A stretch of DNA of 64,000 nucleotides from Amylostereum areolatum (taxonomy: Eukaryota; Basidiomycota; Agaricomycetes; Russulales; Stereaceae), in assembly GCA_012932865.1 (NCBI GenBank), contig SAXG01000023.1, positions 237,114-301,113 on the forward strand, read 5' to 3'. Below the pieces are notes generated by a model, which was given only the letters and a program-made list of their open reading frames with translations, had not been told where the DNA came from and made no database searches. The position numbers and the translations under genes are program-made. Positions 53,640-64,000 of the stretch are shown piece after piece (positions within the stretch are counted from its first letter, which is position 1; each line of letters opens with the position of its first letter).

Positions 53640-55138
53640 CGTGGACGGCGTTGAAGGTGTCGTCGTCGTCGTTGAGCACTACGGTGAGCCGCGAGCGGAC
53701 GCCGCGCGCGGGAGGGCAAGAAGTTCCCACGGGTTCAAAAATCGTATCACGCTTTCGTCGTTAGTTTTCAAATTTCACAGCTTTTGCTTCTCTCTTCATC
53801 TTCCTCCACGATTTCAGCGAGGGCCAGTGCTGTCTCATACTCGACATATACGCCTCCCAGTTAGTCACCAGAGCATGCGTTATGGGCTTCAGTACTCTGG
53901 AATCTTGTCATCAAATGCTACTCCGCCTGCTGGCCCGGGCGACACCAACACACAAGCACAAAATTCGAACGAAGTCGGTCTACCCTGCCATGCCGGCGCA
54001 CCTACTCGGCCGGGAGAGGAAGATAGTCTCTTATATCTCGGGAATGGTCATTCGACCTGCGTTGACCTCCCTGGACAACTCTCCCACAGGCGTGCTTGTT
54101 CACCGTCGATCGATTCGTTTGGAGGTGGCCTCGGGACGAGTGGTACTGTATGTGTGTAATTGATCCAGGGATCTCCAGGGGATAACGACATCTTCCAACT
54201 TATCGGCAGAGGTATAAATCCTGCGATGCCCTCACCCCGCCACCTCCATCCCTCTTGTTCTCTCTAGCTGGGACACCATTCAGATTTCACAAGCGTATAG
54301 TAGCTCAACCACCCTCCACTCTTTTTAGCATGGACACTTCCAGGACGGAACTCCCTTGCACCCTCTTTTGACTTGATTATCCTGGGCTCCCGACGCACAC
54401 TGCGCTACTGCGCCGTTTTCACATATTGCTCAGAGCACGGACCCTTTGTCGTCCAGATCTTCGCCACGCAAGCGACATTGGACGCGCGTGGATATCCGCT
54501 GCGGAACATATTTCGGGTCGTGCTGTGGCTCGGACTGCGGCTCTCGCATGATCCTCTAGGTTGTCCGTTCGCAGACGCCTTTGGACGATGCTTTCGGTGT
54601 GTTTTTTTGACACCGATTCCTACAAACAACACACCCAGCTAGCTCTGCACTCCATTCCCCACCTGTCGAGGAGTCTTCTGATCAAACGGATCGTGATTCG
54701 GTCCAAGGGATGCGGGGACTCCGACTCGGGGAGCGAAACAAAGTCGTAGTCACACCCCATTCTGACAGGCAAGGAACAAGGTTCAAATCCCAATGAAGGA
54801 AGGTTCGAAGTTGCTCAAAGGCACGCGGCAATTTCCGTCGGCCGCCTTCCTGCACCTTGTATTTTTACTATGTAATCTCTCCGAGTCGTTGGCTCTCCAA
54901 CTATGCCTGCGAGCATTTACAGTTACACAACGTTTCCTGGATCTCGTTTCGCGCCTCTACGGTCTGCGATACTGATTGCATTGACAATGCACCCCGATGG
55001 CGCGCAGCTGTAGTTGCGGCGCAGTCAAGCTTGACCGAGGGCCCGGCCCTGGATTGTCAGGGGCCAGGGCCATATCGCGTGAGCAACGTGGTCTTCTGTT
55101 CATTGTTCAATCTCAGGTACGGCGTCGGGATCGGCTCG
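53640..55138. other. No supported gene
   Basis: Short frames only. GGTATAAATCC at about 54208 is a fair TATA box on the plus strand, followed by pyrimidine-rich sequence, but the next ATG (54331) opens just 13 codons. A relic of a gene seems possible. Confidence 0.4.
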
Positions 55139-55144
55139 TATAAG
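55139..55144 (+). promoter_or_regulatory. TATA box of the S10 carboxypeptidase gene
   Basis: TATAAG, 97 bp before the ATG at 55236. The paralogue at 63321 has TATATAAG 94 bp before its ATG, so the position is conserved. Confidence 0.55.
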
Positions 55145-55235
55145 AAGACGCTTCGACCGCGCCGAGTATTATTTCATCCCTCATCTCCAGCGGCGCGTTG
55201 AGGTTCGGTTCCCATCCTCGAAAAGAAAGTGAGAG

Positions 55236-57661
55236 ATGGAAAATCCCAGAGACGGCCGCTCAACCAAGGAGCTCCCCCCGCCGATTGCTAGCTCGGCCTC
55301 AGGCTCACGTTGGATGCGTCTGGCATGGCCGACCCGTCTTGCATTCGTTTCCCTCGCCGCTCTGTCTGCGCTAGGGTTCCAAATGTACCATAGGAAACCC
55401 CACCCCATCATTCCCGCCCCTCTCACGGAGCTTCAAACCGGAGTTTTCTTCTCTCAAGTATCGCGAACGGACGACTTGTGCGTAGGCGTAACGGGACCAA
55501 CGCCTCAGCACGCAGGCTTTATCGGGTTGAAAGGCGAGACGGACGCGATGCCGCGACGGTCCTTCTTCTGGTGCGTCGTCTGACATTCCATTTCGTGTCT
55601 TCGTTCTGATCCGGGACATTTCGTAGGTTCTTTGAAGCGGAAACCCATCAGGAAAAACCTCCCTTACTAAAAATCTACTAATTAGAGGGGGACCTTCCTA
55701 ATTCCCTGTTCCCGCTGCCAACCTGCAAGGCACTACGTCAACGTAGGTCCCTGTCACCCTTCTGGCCTCAACTATGTATTTGAAGTGCAAATATGAGGTC
55801 AATGTCGACGACGGTGCATCGAAATGTGTACGGGGTTTTGTGAGAATAGAGCCCGTTAGTTCACTTTAGGAAGGTCCCCCTCTAACTAGCGCTAATTTGC
55901 TGGATTTGTTGATTTTAGTAAGGGAGGTTTTTCCTGATGCCAACGCGGAGAGCGCGCCGATAATGTGAGCCCTTTCGTCAGATACCTATGCGTGATTTTG
56001 ACAAGGCTTGACCATGCCATCAGATTGACGATTGGAGGTGGACCGGGGACGAGTGGGATGTTAAACCCGTTTTCGGGGCAGGCTCCGTGCGTCGCCAGGG
56101 AGGACGGGACCGTGCCCAATCCGAACCGGTGGACTGAACGCTTCAACCTGCTGGGTCTCGATCATGTGCGTTTCCTTGTCATATGGCTTTTACTTCCGGT
56201 AGCTGACCGGCGCGTATGCGATAGCCCATCGGCGTAGGCTACTCTTACGGCGGGCGCGTCAACAACAGTGTCTCGGCTGCGCACGATGTGTACGATTTCC
56301 TCCAAAAGTTCTACCAACTCTTCCCCCACCTGGCCCGGTACGCTTTCATCACCGCCCGTTCTTGCACAACGTGCTGACTTGGAGTAGGAATCAGTTCGTG
56401 ATCGCCGGCGGATCCTACGGAGGGGTCTACGTCCCCAACATCGCGGCGGTCATCCACGCCAACAACCTCGCCATCGCGCGTGGCGAAGGCCCTGCAGGTG
56501 CCATCCCCATCAACCTTGAGTCCCTCATGGTCAGCAATCCCATCACCGTGCGTATCCCTACCCGTCTCCCCCCTCCCCCTATCCCCGCTTCTGACGCTAC
56601 CACACGGCCAGAACCCGTTGTCTTACTACCGCTGGGTGCTCTACGACCGGTGCACGATCACGCAGATCTACAACGCCACGACCTGCGCGAATTTGTACAC
56701 CCTCCTTCCGGCATGCCTAGAAGCGACCGAGCTCGCGTTCGACTGGCCGTCGCTCGAGAACCGGGTCCAGGCCGATACGCTGTGCGAGGTGCTCGTCGAA
56801 GGGGATACCCACGGCGTACTGATCGAGGACGTTCGAAGAAACGTGCGTTCCCTCATCTCTTTTTTCTGTGGAGGGTTTTGTTCTCAGGCGGTGCGGTGTG
56901 GCCAGTGCGTGGCGGACGGCGACGACAAGATCAAGAACTGCTTCCCCTCATTCGGGTGGATATCCGACTTCATGCAAGATACGAGAACGAAGGAGGTGCT
57001 GGGCATTCCGTTCAATAGTAAATTCGAGGTCTTTGCGTCGAAGGTGACCGAAGAATTCCGCGGGAACGGCGATCAGTAAGCCCCCTTCTCTTCTCTGTAC
57101 CTCAGAAAGAGCCTGCAACTGGAACATGCGGATAGGTGTCACGAACATCATAAGCTGTACGAGCCCCTCCTAAGGGACGGCATCCGTCTCTTCCGTGGGT
57201 CTCTCCCTGGCTTCGTTGTACCCTCCAAGCTTACGCATCGTGTCGATAGACCACGTCGGAGGTAAAGACTCGAACTGTGCTTGGCCCGGGATCATCTCTT
57301 TTGTACGTTTCCTTTCCTTTCTACCATCTATCCTCGTCATGACACACAACGGACGTATATCTCTAGCTCAAGCTCCTTCGCACGCCCTTCCAAGAAGCGT
57401 TCAACGCTGCTCCCGACGTCCCTTGGCCAGCAGATTCCAACTCAACCACGGCACTTGCCACAGTCCGCGTCGTCGGCGAAGGTGCGGGGGACATGACGTA
57501 CGCCGTTTACGATGGCGCAGGTCACTTCGTACGTCTTCCTGCGGCCCTCTAGTGTTGGAGTAAGCTACTGACCGTGTGATTGTGAACAGATTGTCGGCGA
57601 TGCACCGGCGCTCGTGAAGGAGTTTGTGGAACGCTGGGTCGAGAATAGGCCTTTCTTCTAG
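55236..57661 (+). pseudogene. S10 serine carboxypeptidase-like gene, interrupted by a MITE
   Basis: Exon 1 has a membrane anchor or signal (TRLAFVSLAALSALGF) and LQTGVFFSQVSRTDDLCVGV. About ten exons follow with short introns: IGGGPGTSGMLNPFSGQAPC (substrate site), IGVGYSYGG, then QFVIAGGSYGGVYVPNIAAV with the catalytic Ser; the family has GESYGG here, so the Glu that binds the substrate carboxylate is Gly. Later GGKDSNCAWPG holds the catalytic Asp and VYDGAGHF the catalytic His; the usual VPxDxP after the His is missing at an exon border. End VKEFVERWVENRPFF, stop 57659-57661. The only break is the 288-bp MITE in exon 2; without it and one AT the exon reads EAETHANAESAPI. With Ser, Asp and His present it may have been an active or modified secreted/vacuolar exopeptidase. 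Could still be expressed if the MITE is spliced out, which is not shown. Confidence 0.85.
55649..55936. mobile_element. 288-bp MITE with AT target duplication
   Basis: Ends CAGGAAAAACCTCCCTTACT, inverted and perfect for about 24 bp, then imperfect through AATTAG and GAGGGGGACCTTCC. AT flanks both sides (55647-55648, 55937-55938). Removing 290 bp rejoins the S10 reading frame exactly. No coding potential. Confidence 0.9.
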
Positions 57662-57821
57662 GAGGGGAGACGCGGGTATGTGCCTTTTGACGTCCGGATC
57701 CGGATAAAAAATTCTGAACTATCGACATGACGGATAGCGAGCTCCTCTCGCACTTCTTCCATTTACTGAAAGCACACCTCTCCTGCCCCCAGGCGTCGCC
57801 GCGCCGCTGTCACACCTTGAC

Positions 57822-58197
57822 TTTATAACGATAAAGGCACAGGTCGCCGGATTATACTTCGAGAAGGCAAAAGGCCAGAACGATATTTTCACGATCGCTT
57901 TCGAAGCATTTTCCTTCCAAGATGTGCGAATCTTCGCGTGAGCTCACGTACCACGGACACTAGGGAACAGTGATTGGACATGCTGAACCGCCTTTGTGGC
58001 ACGCGCAAACTCCTGAGTTCTTACGCCCCCCGTTTCTCCCGGTGGTGCATCTTCGCGCCGTCGCCTTTCTGCCCCCGAACACATACGAGTGTGGTCGTTG
58101 GGTGTGGGAGAGCAAAAAATGCAAGTTCTCGTCCTTCCTCGAGATGGCTTATCATCGTGTTATGACGCGGGGATCGAGGTTCGGCGAGTTGGGGTAG
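57822..58197 (+). pseudogene. F-box protein fragment
   Basis: Scattered pieces match the 3' part of the F-box genes at 37 and 43 kb: KGQNDIFTIAFEAFSFQDVR (there KIDIFTLSADVFSFREVE), then LNRLCGTRKL (there LRHLEGTRKL) and WSLGVGEQKMQVLVLPRDGL (there WSLGELSHGN...) in different frames. Stop codons and a deletion of the segment between them. Begins 160 bp after the S10 gene's stop. Confidence 0.55.
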
Positions 58198-58433
58198 ATC
58201 GCGCGTGATGTGAAATAGGAGCTGCCCTCGAGACGGGAAAGGGTGGCTATTTTATAAGTTATCTACGCCGTTACGGATGGACACCTATGGACACCCAGCA
58301 GATATATACGGGGCTATATTCATAAGCAGTCTTTCATAAAAATTACAACTGCATATATTGAGCGAGCCGTAGGTGTATGCAAATTGTCGTAGGATATGTG
58401 CGTGATGTCGACATCCAAACCACATCTGTTTCA

Positions 58434-60585
58434 CTATTGGTTGAATCGTTTCGCGGCATTCTTTAAGGTAGTTAGCGTCGCCTCCTCTTCACTGTCATCC
58501 GATCGAGAGTCTCCGCTACTCGGGGAGCTCTGATGGAATGCCGGATTATAAGCGCGCCGTCTGACAAGTTTCTCCACCTCCAGGATAAGTTCGGTCTCTA
58601 GTTTCTCCAGGATGCTTCTGGGTATACCGCAGGGAGGGGGGGTACCATGGGAATATTGTGGCGTGGGTGCCACTGAGAAGAAACTGTGGACAGGCCGCAG
58701 CATCTTCACCGTTGAGCTCTCCGAGCAGGGTACGCAGCTTCCAGCAGCACCAGCAACATAACTTGCTAACGCCGATCGTTACTTCTTGAACCTAAATTTA
58801 ATGCTTGACTGAGTAAACACCGGAACGCAGGGAAGCAAACTCACTGCAAACATGTTGCGAAGGGAGCGCTTTGTACCTTCGTCCTCGATCGGCACGGCTG
58901 GGGGCGAGTCCTGAGTACGAGTGATCTCAGTATCCTAAGAAGCGCACGCTACGCCCATCAGGGCCGCCTCTGCATGAACAGTGGCGCTACGGATGTTGGA
59001 GGCCTTCAACTTTGCTCTATCGCGACCAAGAACCGACTGAAGTTCATCTTCTGTAACACGATTGTCGAGTCGGCCAAGAAGTCGCTGTATAAACTGCGGG
59101 ACCTGATCGTGGTGTGCGATTCGGAAGGAGTGCGAAGGGAGAACAAGCTCGTATGGATGGAGGGTGATGGAGAGATTCCGCGAAGAGGTAGCCCATGAAA
59201 AGGCCTCGATCCAGGCGACAATTGTCTTGAGGTAACGGATGACATATTTGCTATGCTCCTCCCCGGGCATGCGAGAACTCTCGGTTACGACTGCAAATAA
59301 TATCGTCAGTAAGGTCCATAAGGGTGAGATGATTGACGCACCTTCTACCGGGGCTTCCTCGATAGGCTCGACAGGAGGGCCAGACGCGACGGAGTGGACG
59401 GCTTTCGTTCCAAGCAGTCAGTATGATTCATCAGGATGACAAGGTCGAAGTCGTACTCACGGATCTTGATGGTGATCTTCTTGTAGCGAGTTCGCACCGC
59501 GTCATTGTAGGAAATTCTGAGAGATTCCAAGAGTACATCATCTTCGAGGACGAGATCCATGAGCCCCGCCTTGAGAAGGCCGTGAAAAATGTGGAGGTTC
59601 GTCACGACGGCTATGATGTCTTTTGGTGCCAAGTTAACCTTGAGTGCTCTTGGTTTTCCCGGGGCCTTCTGCTCCTGTTCGAGAAGGATGTTGTCCAGTT
59701 CTTGGTACACGTCGCAAAGGAGAGATAGCCACGACGCAAGATTGTCTTTATCGACGATGAAGACCCGACCGTTGGTCGTGGACGGGAGAAGACCGCGCTC
59801 GATGATCAATTCTCTCGTAAGACGAGATGTCCCCTTGAGTTCATAGGGCAACACGAGGTCTGGGATCGATATGAACGAGATGTAGCGACGCAGAGCGTGG
59901 ATGGGGTGATCTTTCCACAGATGCTCGCCTTTGGCCATCCGAGCGGCGATCTTGAGGTACGCGTGGTTGATGACGTAGAATGTGAAGTTGATAAATGGGA
60001 TGCCTGCTTTTCCGTTGACGCGGAGCCACTCGAGTATAGTGAAAACATCGGTGAAGTGATCCTCGAAGCTAATAAGTATCGTAGATCATCGTTTGTGTAG
60101 AATGATAGCACCGCAAACACGCACCTTCTTTTATACCAAGATTTCAATATATTTTCGCCATCCGTTTCTACCGTCAGCTTCTTAACCTCCATGGTTTTCG
60201 GCGAGTACTGCAAATGAGTGTTCCGGGTGGCAAGAATCTCCATGGAGTTGTCTTCAGGCTTGACCCGTCCTGTGACGGCTATGACCCTGTTGGCATAATC
60301 ATAATGGTCTGACTCCTTCTTAGGGGTATCAGAGGTTTTCGGGACGCCAGGTATTCCAGTAGTAAGGAGGGTAGTAATGTGCTGCGTGGCCTTGAGCATG
60401 GAAGTCCCAGGACCAGTGGGGACAGCCTCTTGAGTCCCGCTGTCGCGAACTTGACTCGCCCGTCGATCTTGAGCCGATCCGATTTGAACGTCGTCGAGGA
60501 TACATGTGAGCATGCAGATACTCTGGAAGACCTCGTCGTAGCTCCTCAGATTAGCTGGGAGCGCTGTGGTTGGTGCGTTGGACAT
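58434..60585 (-). pseudogene. OTT_1508-type deaminase-like gene, decayed
   Basis: Exons from ATG 60585 (MSNAPTTALPANLRSYDEVF) through LKSWYKR, FEDHFTDVFTILEWLRVNGK, MAKGEHLWKDHPIHALRRYI to VHAEAALMG near 58.97 kb, then KLCCWCCWKLRTLLGE near 58.74 kb, and IPRSILEKLETELILEVEKL at the end. HAE plus a CCxCC-type pair is the zinc and catalytic motif layout of nucleic-acid/nucleotide deaminases of the OTT_1508 group, many of which are found in mushroom genomes. Decay: in-frame TAG at 58935-58937 between the two zinc motifs, and a frame change in the run of seven G (plus strand 58636-58642). Function of intact relatives is poorly known. The family call rests on the two motifs and overall architecture, so it needs a profile search. 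Confidence 0.6.
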
Positions 60586-60979
60586 TTCGAAGTGGCTGTT
60601 GTGGGATGAACTTGTTGAAAATCAGGGCGGGCCACAACCGCGTTGCTTAAGTTTCAATATCAAGTGACGGCCCGGAAAGCTACGTGGTCAGTAACTGTAG
60701 GATCATGTGCAGTAAGGATCGTAAGTGATAAAGTCGGTACAATGAAGAACAGGCTGCCGTGGAGGCGAACCAAGTAACATATCGTAAGTATTTCCAACAT
60801 TTATCGAACCTTCAGGTTACTTGATGAAATCTACACCATATCGCTCTTAGGGTAATCGACGATATGTGATAGGAGGAGGAAGACCATCCCTGAGTGCGGC
60901 AAGTATATAAGCATACGTTCAATGTTCATTCAAAAAAATGAAAAAGTACGCACGAGAACATCGTTGTGTACCCCTCGTT
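60586..60979. other. No supported gene
   Basis: Upstream of the deaminase relic and downstream of the F-box relic, both on the minus strand; should contain the former's promoter. Nothing readable. Confidence 0.5.
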
Positions 60980-62715
60980 CTAATCCTTGATAAAGCTGAC
61001 GGAAAAGTCCCCAGTCGGCTTGTAGTCGACATTCCACGTACACCACTGATTTTCCACTTCTTTCCGGACCAAAAGACCAATGGTGCGCGGCTGAGGACGA
61101 AGTACCAGTGCGAGCATGCGGAGGTATCCATCCAACTCTGCGCGGAAGGCAGTCGGGATGAATATCTCGGGCACGCCGTACGGGTGAAATTTATTGACGG
61201 GGTTGAAGTATGCGCGAACTTTCTGCAGGTGGCGAAGCGCCGACAGCGGTTGAAACGTATACTGAAAAGAGCGCGTCAGGTTTACGACCATGGCCACCGA
61301 TGCATCACGAGCACTCACAACCGTAGGAGGTCCCGAGCTTTCGCTCCGATACCGATGAATTTCAAGGCTATTGAGGAGCGGGTACGCGGCGGCTATATGT
61401 TCGAATAGGGGTCTATCGTCATCGCTCGCCTTGTATACGATCTCGAGCTCCTCCAGCTGGGGCAACCGAAGCCGGCGCAGGATCTCGAGCAAACCGCTCG
61501 ACGACGGGATCGGTGACCGCATGCCCCAGCTTCGAGGAGACATGATAGGATCATGAAAGCAGTAGTGACGCATCCAGTCGCGCAGCGAGAGGCGACGGAG
61601 GTTGTGTGGGAATGTGTTCGAATATCGCGTCGTCGCTGTTGGGGTACGTCAAAGTGAGCTCCTGAAGATTGTCGGAGAATGCCTCGCGAAGGGAGCGTGG
61701 CGTGTTTCGGAACCACGACCTTGCGCTCGTTTCCCTTGGTCCGAGACTGCTTCAGGGTCAGAATACGAAGATTCAGCATGACGGCGAGGAGAGAAAGGAT
61801 GATCGATTTGTTGTCGGACATGGGAAATCTCCCCACTAGAGAGAATTCGCGGATGGTGAGGCCAACTCAAAGAGGCCATTGGGGTGTAGGGAGCCGATTC
61901 CGATTGGAGATGGAGGGCTCGAAGAGAAGGGCCTATCCGTGTCACCAGGGGGGCAAGCACCAACGTATCCTTCCGAGCCACCTCCCATACGTCCTGCTTG
62001 TTCCTAGAGAGCAGATACTCACACCATTCTCCGAGAAAGTACGTGAATTGCTCTGGGGGACGGAAATTTGGGATAACCGTGTCCGTCAATGTATGATCTG
62101 CGTTTCGCCACTGCGAAACAAGGATGTCCAAAGAGCGAAGGGGTCGGGCGGCGGACAATACGGAGAGCAGCTTCCACGGAATTGCAGGCTTTATGCGATG
62201 CAATCGAATGGTGTGTAGGATAGACATGGCAGGCAAAGCACGAGACAGACCGTCGAAATTTAATTCGCCCCTTGTCTCTCGGCATGGGGCCTCGGATGGT
62301 CCAGGATCCTGGGAAGAGTTCAACGAGGGTCCGACCGTGGGAGAAAGTGGGAGACGAACTGTATGTACGGACATATGCTGAGTGGACTGTGGAAAGCTTC
62401 GTCTGGGTATTGAAAGCATCCCCGAATCTCGCTACGGTCCAAGAGCACACGACGCAAGAGCAATGGAAGATACAGAGATCTGCATCGTCGGGAGACTAGC
62501 GAGAGGGCGTGATTAGGAACGGCGCGGTCTCGTAGACCTCTGAGAAGATAAGAAAGAGAATATCGTCGTCCAACCGTTCGAAGCTGATGCGGCCGCGAGT
62601 TTTAACGCGACGGAAAGTAGAGAATCTCTACACACCTAACTCGGAAGGGTTTGACTTTGACCTTGGGCTCCCGTTGACGCTTGAGGCGACGAAGCATGGT
62701 AGCTAATTTTTTCAT
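60980..62715 (-). pseudogene. F-box gene relic, paralogue of 41181-43034
   Basis: From ATG 62715 (MKKLATMLRRLKRQREPKVK), an intron, then ISFERLDDDILFLIFSEVYE (F-box), matching FEQLDDDVLFLIVSEVHE of the better copy. At least three frame changes: after SEVYETAP (LSLVSRRCRSLYLPLL continues in another frame), at SLSWPH (IREFSLVGRFP in another frame) and at FEHIPT (LSLRDWMRHY in another frame). The donor matching GTATGT of the other copy is ATATGT here. C-terminal exon is readable: MRSPIPSSSGLLEILRRLRL to QWCTWNVDYKPTGDFSVSF, stop 60980-60982. Confidence 0.75.
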
Positions 62716-63226
62716 CTGTGAGTTCGTGGGCTATGGATAATGGAAGGCTATGTGGATTGCGATTCTCGTCGGAGTCGTTGGCGAGGTGAAGTGACTTGGA
62801 GGAGGACCCGGCAAAGCCCGGGAAGCATGAGGCAAATCCGGCAACTTCCGTCGCGTCGCGTCGTCGGCGTCATTGACGATTGACCACAACATCCCGTCGC
62901 CGCGGCGCACGACGGACCAAGACGCCATGATTATCTCCCACCCGCGACTGACTGCCCCGTGGTAGGACTTGTTTGTCTCCTACAACCGCCCGCCATGCTC
63001 GTCTTCGACGACTGCTCGCCATCCGTACCCACTTGTGCGCAGCTTTTGCCGACGCGGCGCTGCCAAGCCGCTGAACGGCGACTACATCTTGCTCGGGCGC
63101 TCCGGAGATACTGACGGCGGTGCCAACAATATACATAACCAGTGGTCATCTCACGCCGCGCCCAACGTGGTCAAACGGCAACTGAATGTTGTCTCAAGAT
63201 ATGGCGCCAAGATCACATCGCAATCA

Positions 63227-63234
63227 TATATAAG
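63227..63234 (+). promoter_or_regulatory. TATA box of the second S10 copy
   Basis: TATATAAG, 94 bp before ATG 63321, at the same spacing as in the copy at 55236. Confidence 0.55.
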
Positions 63235-63320
63235 ATGGGCCCCGACGAGCAGGCGCTTTATCCATCTCCCATCTCCCCCGCGCCCTCTCGCACAACGTCG
63301 TGGAGTGTCCGTCCTCGAAC

Positions 63321-64000
63321 ATGGACAAGGCTTCGGACAAGTCCCCAAGGCTATCGTCCTCGCAGGAGCTCCCCCACCCGATATCCACCTCGTCTTCAAA
63401 CTCACGTGGCGTCGCCCGACATGGCCGATATGTCTCGCTTTTGGTCCCCTCGCCGTTCTGTTCACGATGAGCTTCCACATATGCGGAAGGTTGTTCCATG
63501 CCAACCACACCGCATCGTCCCTTCCTCTCGCGAAGTTGATGCAATCAGGACCTTTCTTCTCCCAAATATCGCGAATGGACGACCTGTGCGTAGGTGTAAC
63601 GGGGCCCACGCCCCAACACGCAGGCTTTATCGGATTGGAGGGTGATACGGAGCGGCGCCGCGGAGGTCCTTCTTCTGGTGCGTTTCCCGTCCTTTCGCCC
63701 AGCTTCGTCGTTCTAATTTTGGACCTGGCGCATGCAGGTATTTCGAAGCGGAGGCCGACGCGGAAAATGCCCCGTTGATGTGAGTTATTCTCTGAGCAAC
63801 GCGTGCAGGCGGCGAGGCTTGACGGCGCTTTTAGACTGACGATGGGAGGCGGTCCGGGAACGACTGGGATGTTGAACCCACTGTCCGGGCAGTCTCCCTG
63901 CGTCGTGAAGGAGAACGGCACGATACCCAACCCGAACCGTTGGACGGAACGCTTCAATCTCCTGGCTATTGACCATGTGCGTGTTTCTGCTGCCTTGCCT
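63321..64000 (+). pseudogene. S10 serine carboxypeptidase-like gene, 5' part (runs off right edge)
   Basis: Starts MDKASDKSPRLSSSQELPHP, like the other copy's MENPRDGRSTKELPPP. A frame change near 63405-63420 is needed to reach TWPICLAFGPLAVLF, the membrane anchor; after it QSGPFFSQISRMDDLCVGVT and GPTPQHAGFIGLEGDTE run in one frame. Introns at the same places as in the first copy (GTGCGT near 63678, GTGAGT near 63780). Later MGGGPGTTGMLNPLSGQSPC and NPNRWTERFNLLAIDH. The position of the MITE in the first copy is empty here (EAEADAENAPL), which confirms that copy's pre-insertion sequence. Catalytic residues lie beyond the window. Without the rest it cannot be said if this copy works; the early frame change suggests not, unless it is an assembly error. 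Confidence 0.75.

Noticed and set aside
54745..54830. GGTTCAAATCCC, resembling a tRNA B box
   Set aside because: No matching stems or A box at the right distance.

Overview
This 64 kb window looks like nuclear DNA of an Agaricomycete (mushroom-forming basidiomycete). Genes are cut by many short (about 45-70 nt) GT-AG introns. There is a Plavaka transposase, a KDZ transposase with its CxC2 cysteine cluster, a DUF6532-type protein, an OTT_1508-type deaminase, a crowd of F-box proteins and several S10 carboxypeptidase copies, a mix typical of this class. No bacterial, organellar or rRNA sequence was seen.

Layout. 1-3.86 kb: 5' half of a Ty3/gypsy retrotransposon on the minus strand (LTR, gag, start of pol), inserted into a four-exon gene of unknown function (3.86-4.79 kb). 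7.4-11.3 kb: Plavaka transposase gene (minus) broken by a 482-bp solo LTR. 11.5-14.05 kb: intact ten-exon DUF6532-like gene (plus). 15-17.7 kb: GC-rich satellite country. 17.7-22.0 kb: four minus-strand ORFs (one F-box-like, three unrecognised) and a 397-bp foldback element. 23.6-27.4 kb: KDZ transposase (plus) with two frameshifts. 27.7-28.0 kb: 25-bp GTTAAC satellite. 28.3-30.2 kb: F-box gene with a frameshift. 30.7-34.6 kb: unknown six-exon gene (minus) split by a 2,777-bp element with an AT target duplication. 35.8-45.1 kb: S10 carboxypeptidase relic, three F-box genes and a 1,760-bp inverted-repeat element. 46.5-53.6 kb: the conserved island, Mediator subunit MED13 (plus) and a BIG1/VOA1-type V-ATPase assembly factor (minus), convergent and intact. 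55.2-64 kb: S10 carboxypeptidase broken by a 288-bp MITE, an F-box fragment, a decayed deaminase gene, a decayed F-box gene, and a second S10 copy running off the right edge.

The main theme is insertion. At least five mobile insertions interrupt readable genes: the gypsy element at 3858, the solo LTR at 8601, the 2.8-kb element at 31054, the MITE at 55649, and the interrupted Plavaka and KDZ genes are themselves mobile DNA. In three cases (8601, 31054, 55649) removing the insert plus one copy of the target duplication gives an uninterrupted reading frame, so the boundaries can be set to the base. Two of these inserts (31054-33830 and 55649-55936) share an AT target duplication and CAGG-starting termini, which suggests one transposon group. 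Only MED13, BIG1 and the DUF6532-like gene look like fully intact single-copy genes; several others carry one-base indels, often in homopolymers, so true decay and assembly error both have to be considered.
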